Below the pieces are notes generated by a model that was not told the DNA's origin, did not search any database, and saw nothing but the letters and a program-made list of their open reading frames with translations. This document shows positions 7,920 to 10,565 of a stretch of 10,565 nt of DNA, in pieces. How positions within the stretch are numbered: position 1 is the first letter of the stretch; each line of letters begins with the position of its first letter. Position numbers and translations under genes: made by a program. This stretch comes from an uncultured Veillonella sp. (GTDB lineage Bacteria; Bacillota; Negativicutes; Veillonellales; Veillonellaceae), in the NCBI GenBank assembly GCA_900757715.1, contig CAAEOZ010000095.1, forward strand, positions 1 through 10,565. The letters run 5' to 3'.

Positions 7920-7948
7920 ATTATCGCACATATAGTCTATATAATCTA
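7920..7948 (-). promoter_or_regulatory. Possible internal promoter for uvrA-uvrC
   Basis: On the minus strand, GATAAT (7920-7925) is preceded by TGC, an extended -10 arrangement. The -35 candidate TAGATT (7943-7948) at 17 bp matches consensus at only 3 of 6 positions. A second option in the same spacer is TTGTAA (7958-7963) with TATAGA (7936-7941) at 16 bp. The spacer is very AT-rich, so chance matches are likely. No LexA-type box (GAAC-N4-GTTC) is visible. Confidence 0.35.
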
Positions 7949-7979
7949 TGTGTTTTCTTACAATCTTTTAAAATTGCTC

Positions 7980-10157
7980 CTAAGATTTACTTTTTGGACT
8001 TATCCGCTTTCTAGATTTGGTAGAAGCAGGCTTCTTCAACTTGCTATCTCCTGCACTATGCATATCGAACCATTGTTGACGTAATACGCCCAATTGATCA
8101 CGTAACTTAGCTGCGGTTTCAAATTCAAGCTGCTTGGCGGCGGCCTTCATTTGACGATCTAGCTCTTCAATCTTATTGTACAATTCTTCCGGTGTTATAT
8201 CTGCCACCTTAGGTGTTGATGTATCTTGAACATATGGTTCGTGTCCATGGTCCATGCCCTCTGAGGATTTTTTTTGCTTTCCTTTTTTCGGTGAAAGTCC
8301 CTTTCCATCAGTAACCATATCTTCTTCGATTTTCGTTAATTCGATAAGCTCTTTTACATCTTTAGATACAGATTTAGGCGTAATATTATGTTCAATATTA
8401 TAAGTCTCTTGCACCGCACGACGACGATCAGTTTCATCGATAGCTCGTTGCATAGAACCTGTTACACGATCTGCGTACATGATAACATGACCATTCACAT
8501 TACGGGCCGCACGACCTATAGTTTGAATCATAGCCGTATCGGAGCGCAAGAAACCTTCCTTATCCGCATCTAAGATAGCAACTAAGGAAACCTCTGGCAT
8601 ATCGAGACCTTCACGAAGCAAGTTAATACCAACTAATACATCGAATACGCCAGCCCGCAAATCACGAATGATTTCAGCCCGCTCAATAGTAACAATATCG
8701 GAATGAAGGTAACGAACTCGTACGCCCATTTCCTTCAAAAATTCCGTTAAGTCCTCAGCCATCTTCTTCGTCAATGTCGTAACAAGAACCCGTTCATTCT
8801 TGGCAGATCGTTTGTGAATTTCTCCAAGCAAGTCATCCATTTGCCCCTTAATAGGACGAATTTCTATAGATGGATCTAATAGGCCCGTAGGACGTATGAT
8901 TTGCTCTGCAATATTCGTTTCTACTTCCATTTCGTATGGGCCAGGCGTTGCCGATACGTATACAATTTGATTGATACGCTCTACAAATTCATCGAATTGA
9001 AGCGGTCTATTATCGAGTGCAGAAGGAAGACGGAAACCGTATTCGATAAGAGATTCTTTACGGGCACGGTCACCATTGTACATAGCGCGAATTTGAGGCA
9101 TCGTCACATGAGACTCGTCCACCATGATGAGGAAATCATCTGGGAAATAATCAATCAATGTAAACGGTGCTTCCCCAGCCTTGCGTTCAGACATATGACG
9201 GGAATAGTTTTCGATGCCCGAGCAATAGCCCATCTCCTGCATCATTTCTATATCGTACCGCGTACGCTGTTCTAAGCGCTGCGCCTCCAATAGACGGTCA
9301 GCAGCTTTTAACTTCGCCAACTGTTCATCTAGTTCGGCTTCAATACGCTCTACGGCAATATTCATCTTCTCTTTCGTCGTTACATAGTGAGATGCTGGAT
9401 AGACAGCAACGTGTTTACGTTCCGCAATAACTTCACCCGTCAAGGAATCTACCTCTACGAGGCGGTCGATTTCATCACCAAAGAGCTCCACCCGAATGGC
9501 TCTTTCACTATAAGCGGCAGGGAAAATATCAATTGTATCCCCTTGTACACGGAAGGTGCCGCGAATAAAGTTCATATCATTTCTCGTATATTGAATATCT
9601 ACGAGTTTAGATAAGATTTCATCGCGCGATTTCGTTTGACCCAAGCGCAAGGACAATACGAGCTCAGAATAGTCCTCAGGGTCACCTAAGCCATAAATAC
9701 AGCTAACAGAGGCAACGATAATGACATCGCGACGCTCAAAAAGACTCATCGTAGCACTATGTCGCAGTTTATCGATTTCATCATTAATAGATGCATCCTT
9801 CTCGATATATGTATCACTAGAAGGAATATAAGCCTCCGGTTGATAAAAATCGTAGTAAGATACAAAGTATTCTACCGCATTATTTGGAAAGAAACTTTTA
9901 AATTCACTACATAATTGAGCCGCCAAGGTTTTATTATGAGCAATGATCAAGGTCGGCTTTTGAACTGCTTCAATAACCTTAGCCATTGTAAAGGTCTTAC
10001 CAGTACCAGTGGCACCGAGCAAAACTTGGGCCCATTCACCACGTTCAATACCTTCTGTTAAAGATTGAATCGCGGTAGGTTGGTCACCTGTAGGCGTAAA
10101 GGGCGCCTCCACTTTAAATGGTTGGCCCCCCTCGTAATTATATGTACTATGCTTCAT
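7980..10157 (-). CDS. uvrB: UvrB, excinuclease ABC subunit B (damage-verifying helicase)
   Basis: UvrB is loaded by UvrA, inserts a beta-hairpin into the DNA to verify damage and recruits UvrC. Superfamily 2 helicase motifs are intact: Walker A GATGTGKT (48-55), the Tyr-rich beta-hairpin YYDFYQPEAYIP (101-112), Walker B VDESH (346-350), VSATPG (401-406) and QTIGRAARN (545-553). A UVR motif for UvrC binding lies at about 654-690. The protein has 725 residues, some 50-60 more than typical UvrB (about 660-675). The surplus is a polar linker at about 612-652 (KKGKQKKSS) and a Lys/Ser/Arg-rich tail at 703-725. The ATG shares its A with the TAA stop of the upstream gene (TAATG), and only a weak AGGA lies 9 nt upstream, so translation is probably coupled. 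It is the second gene of the repair cluster as seen here. Confidence 0.98.
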   Translation of the reverse strand: MKHSTYNYEGGQPFKVEAPFTPTGDQPTAIQSLTEGIERGEWAQVLLGATGTGKTFTMAKVIEAVQKPTLIIAHNKTLAAQLCSEFKSFFPNNAVEYFVSYYDFYQPEAYIPSSDTYIEKDASINDEIDKLRHSATMSLFERRDVIIVASVSCIYGLGDPEDYSELVLSLRLGQTKSRDEILSKLVDIQYTRNDMNFIRGTFRVQGDTIDIFPAAYSERAIRVELFGDEIDRLVEVDSLTGEVIAERKHVAVYPASHYVTTKEKMNIAVERIEAELDEQLAKLKAADRLLEAQRLEQRTRYDIEMMQEMGYCSGIENYSRHMSERKAGEAPFTLIDYFPDDFLIMVDESHVTMPQIRAMYNGDRARKESLIEYGFRLPSALDNRPLQFDEFVERINQIVYVSATPGPYEMEVETNIAEQIIRPTGLLDPSIEIRPIKGQMDDLLGEIHKRSAKNERVLVTTLTKKMAEDLTEFLKEMGVRVRYLHSDIVTIERAEIIRDLRAGVFDVLVGINLLREGLDMPEVSLVAILDADKEGFLRSDTAMIQTIGRAARNVNGHVIMYADRVTGSMQRAIDETDRRRAVQETYNIEHNITPKSVSKDVKELIELTKIEEDMVTDGKGLSPKKGKQKKSSEGMDHGHEPYVQDTSTPKVADITPEELYNKIEELDRQMKAAAKQLEFETAAKLRDQLGVLRQQWFDMHSAGDSKLKKPASTKSRKRISPKSKS

Positions 10158-10540
10158 TACTGTTCATCCTGATGTTTACGGATGGCTTTCATTTCTTCAT
10201 CCGTCAAACGACGACCTGCATTTTCCGCTTGATTCAACGTATCCTCACCTTCTAAGACTTCGATGAGCATAGCAATAGAAAAACGATCTAGTGTAGGTGT
10301 GGTCTTCTGAATTTCATCAGCCATCATCCAATCTGATTCAGTATAGTTATTAATACGATCTGTAATCTCTTCCCAGTTTGAAAGTAGCAATCTCGTAATG
10401 GGGCGATATAGTTCAATTCCGAAGTACTCGATTAAGCTAACTATCTTATTCATATTTTCTAGGCTAACATTACATTCATTTTTTTTATTTTCAGATTCTA
10501 CATATTCAAGTAAGAATTCCCGGTTATATTTATTTGTCAC
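10157..10540 (-). CDS. Hypothetical 127-residue protein coupled to uvrB
   Basis: I do not recognise this protein. It is soluble in character: no signal peptide or membrane span, many acidic and polar residues, mostly helix-forming stretches. Trp residues occur at 56 and 71, and the C-terminus is charged (TDEEMKAIRKHQDEQ). There are no paired cysteines, Walker motif or obvious nuclease motif. The frame begins at GTG 10540, with AAAGGA about 10 nt upstream, a slightly long but usable spacing. An ATG at codon 30 is a possible later start. The stop overlaps the uvrB start as TAATG, so both are on one mRNA and probably translationally coupled. That placement hints at a link to repair or simply to shared regulation; neither can be concluded from sequence. 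The promoter must lie beyond the window's right edge. Confidence 0.78.
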   Translation of the reverse strand: MTNKYNREFLLEYVESENKKNECNVSLENMNKIVSLIEYFGIELYRPITRLLLSNWEEITDRINNYTESDWMMADEIQKTTPTLDRFSIAMLIEVLEGEDTLNQAENAGRRLTDEEMKAIRKHQDEQ

Positions 10541-10565
10541 CTTGAATCATTCCTTTATTAAATAG

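Noticed and set aside
7926..7955. LexA/SOS operator or dyad near CACATA...TATGTG in the uvrB-uvrA spacer
   Set aside because: The arms are only 6 bp and AT-rich with a long spacer, and no GAAC-N4-GTTC core is present. Such dyads are expected by chance in this base composition.
10530..10550. Six-codon frame (MIQGDK) overlapping the GTG start of the gene before uvrB
   Set aside because: Its ATG directly abuts the AAAGGA site with no spacing, so it is unlikely to be translated. Short chance frames of this kind are common.
1..10565. Defence system, mobile element, CRISPR array or other new multi-gene system
   Set aside because: Apart from one small unknown gene, every coding region belongs to a recognised housekeeping or transporter family. 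There are no array-like repeats, transposase or integrase genes, tRNA genes or base-composition breaks.

Overview
The window looks like ordinary chromosomal DNA from a low-GC bacterium with Gram-positive-type gene signals. The signals are AGGAGG-like ribosome binding sites, TTG and GTG starts beside ATG, short AT-rich promoters and hairpin-plus-T terminators. The protein style and the uvrB-uvrA-uvrC gene order suggest the Negativicutes, probably Veillonella or a relative. That placement is recognition from memory and was not tested by a search.

Layout, left to right. (1) Positions 1-1365 hold two tandem minus-strand genes for TerC/YjbE-family membrane proteins, likely metal (manganese) exporters. 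The left one runs off the window edge. They are about 56% identical over 187 ungapped residues, and each has its own promoter. A strong terminator lies between them. (2) Positions 1366-1631 are an AT-rich divergent promoter region. (3) Positions 1632-2990 (plus strand) encode a MATE multidrug/cation antiporter. (4) A long perfect hairpin at 2992-3042 separates it from the convergent uvrC and probably ends transcription from both sides. (5) Positions 3133-10540 (minus strand) form a nucleotide excision repair block. In transcription order it is a 127-residue protein of unknown function, uvrB, uvrA and uvrC.

The three Uvr proteins form one pathway. A UvrA dimer finds bulky or helix-distorting DNA damage and loads UvrB. 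UvrB verifies the lesion, and UvrC cuts on both sides of it. All key motifs are intact in the three proteins. The unknown gene is coupled to uvrB by a TAATG stop/start overlap. uvrA follows uvrB after 134 bp that carry a hairpin and a possible internal promoter. uvrC follows uvrA after 33 bp.

I found no RNA genes, CRISPR array, insertion sequence, prophage part or new multi-gene system. The points most worth a second look are the unknown gene coupled to uvrB, the uvrA leader hairpin, a missing acidic residue in the MATE protein, and the extended UvrB C-terminus.
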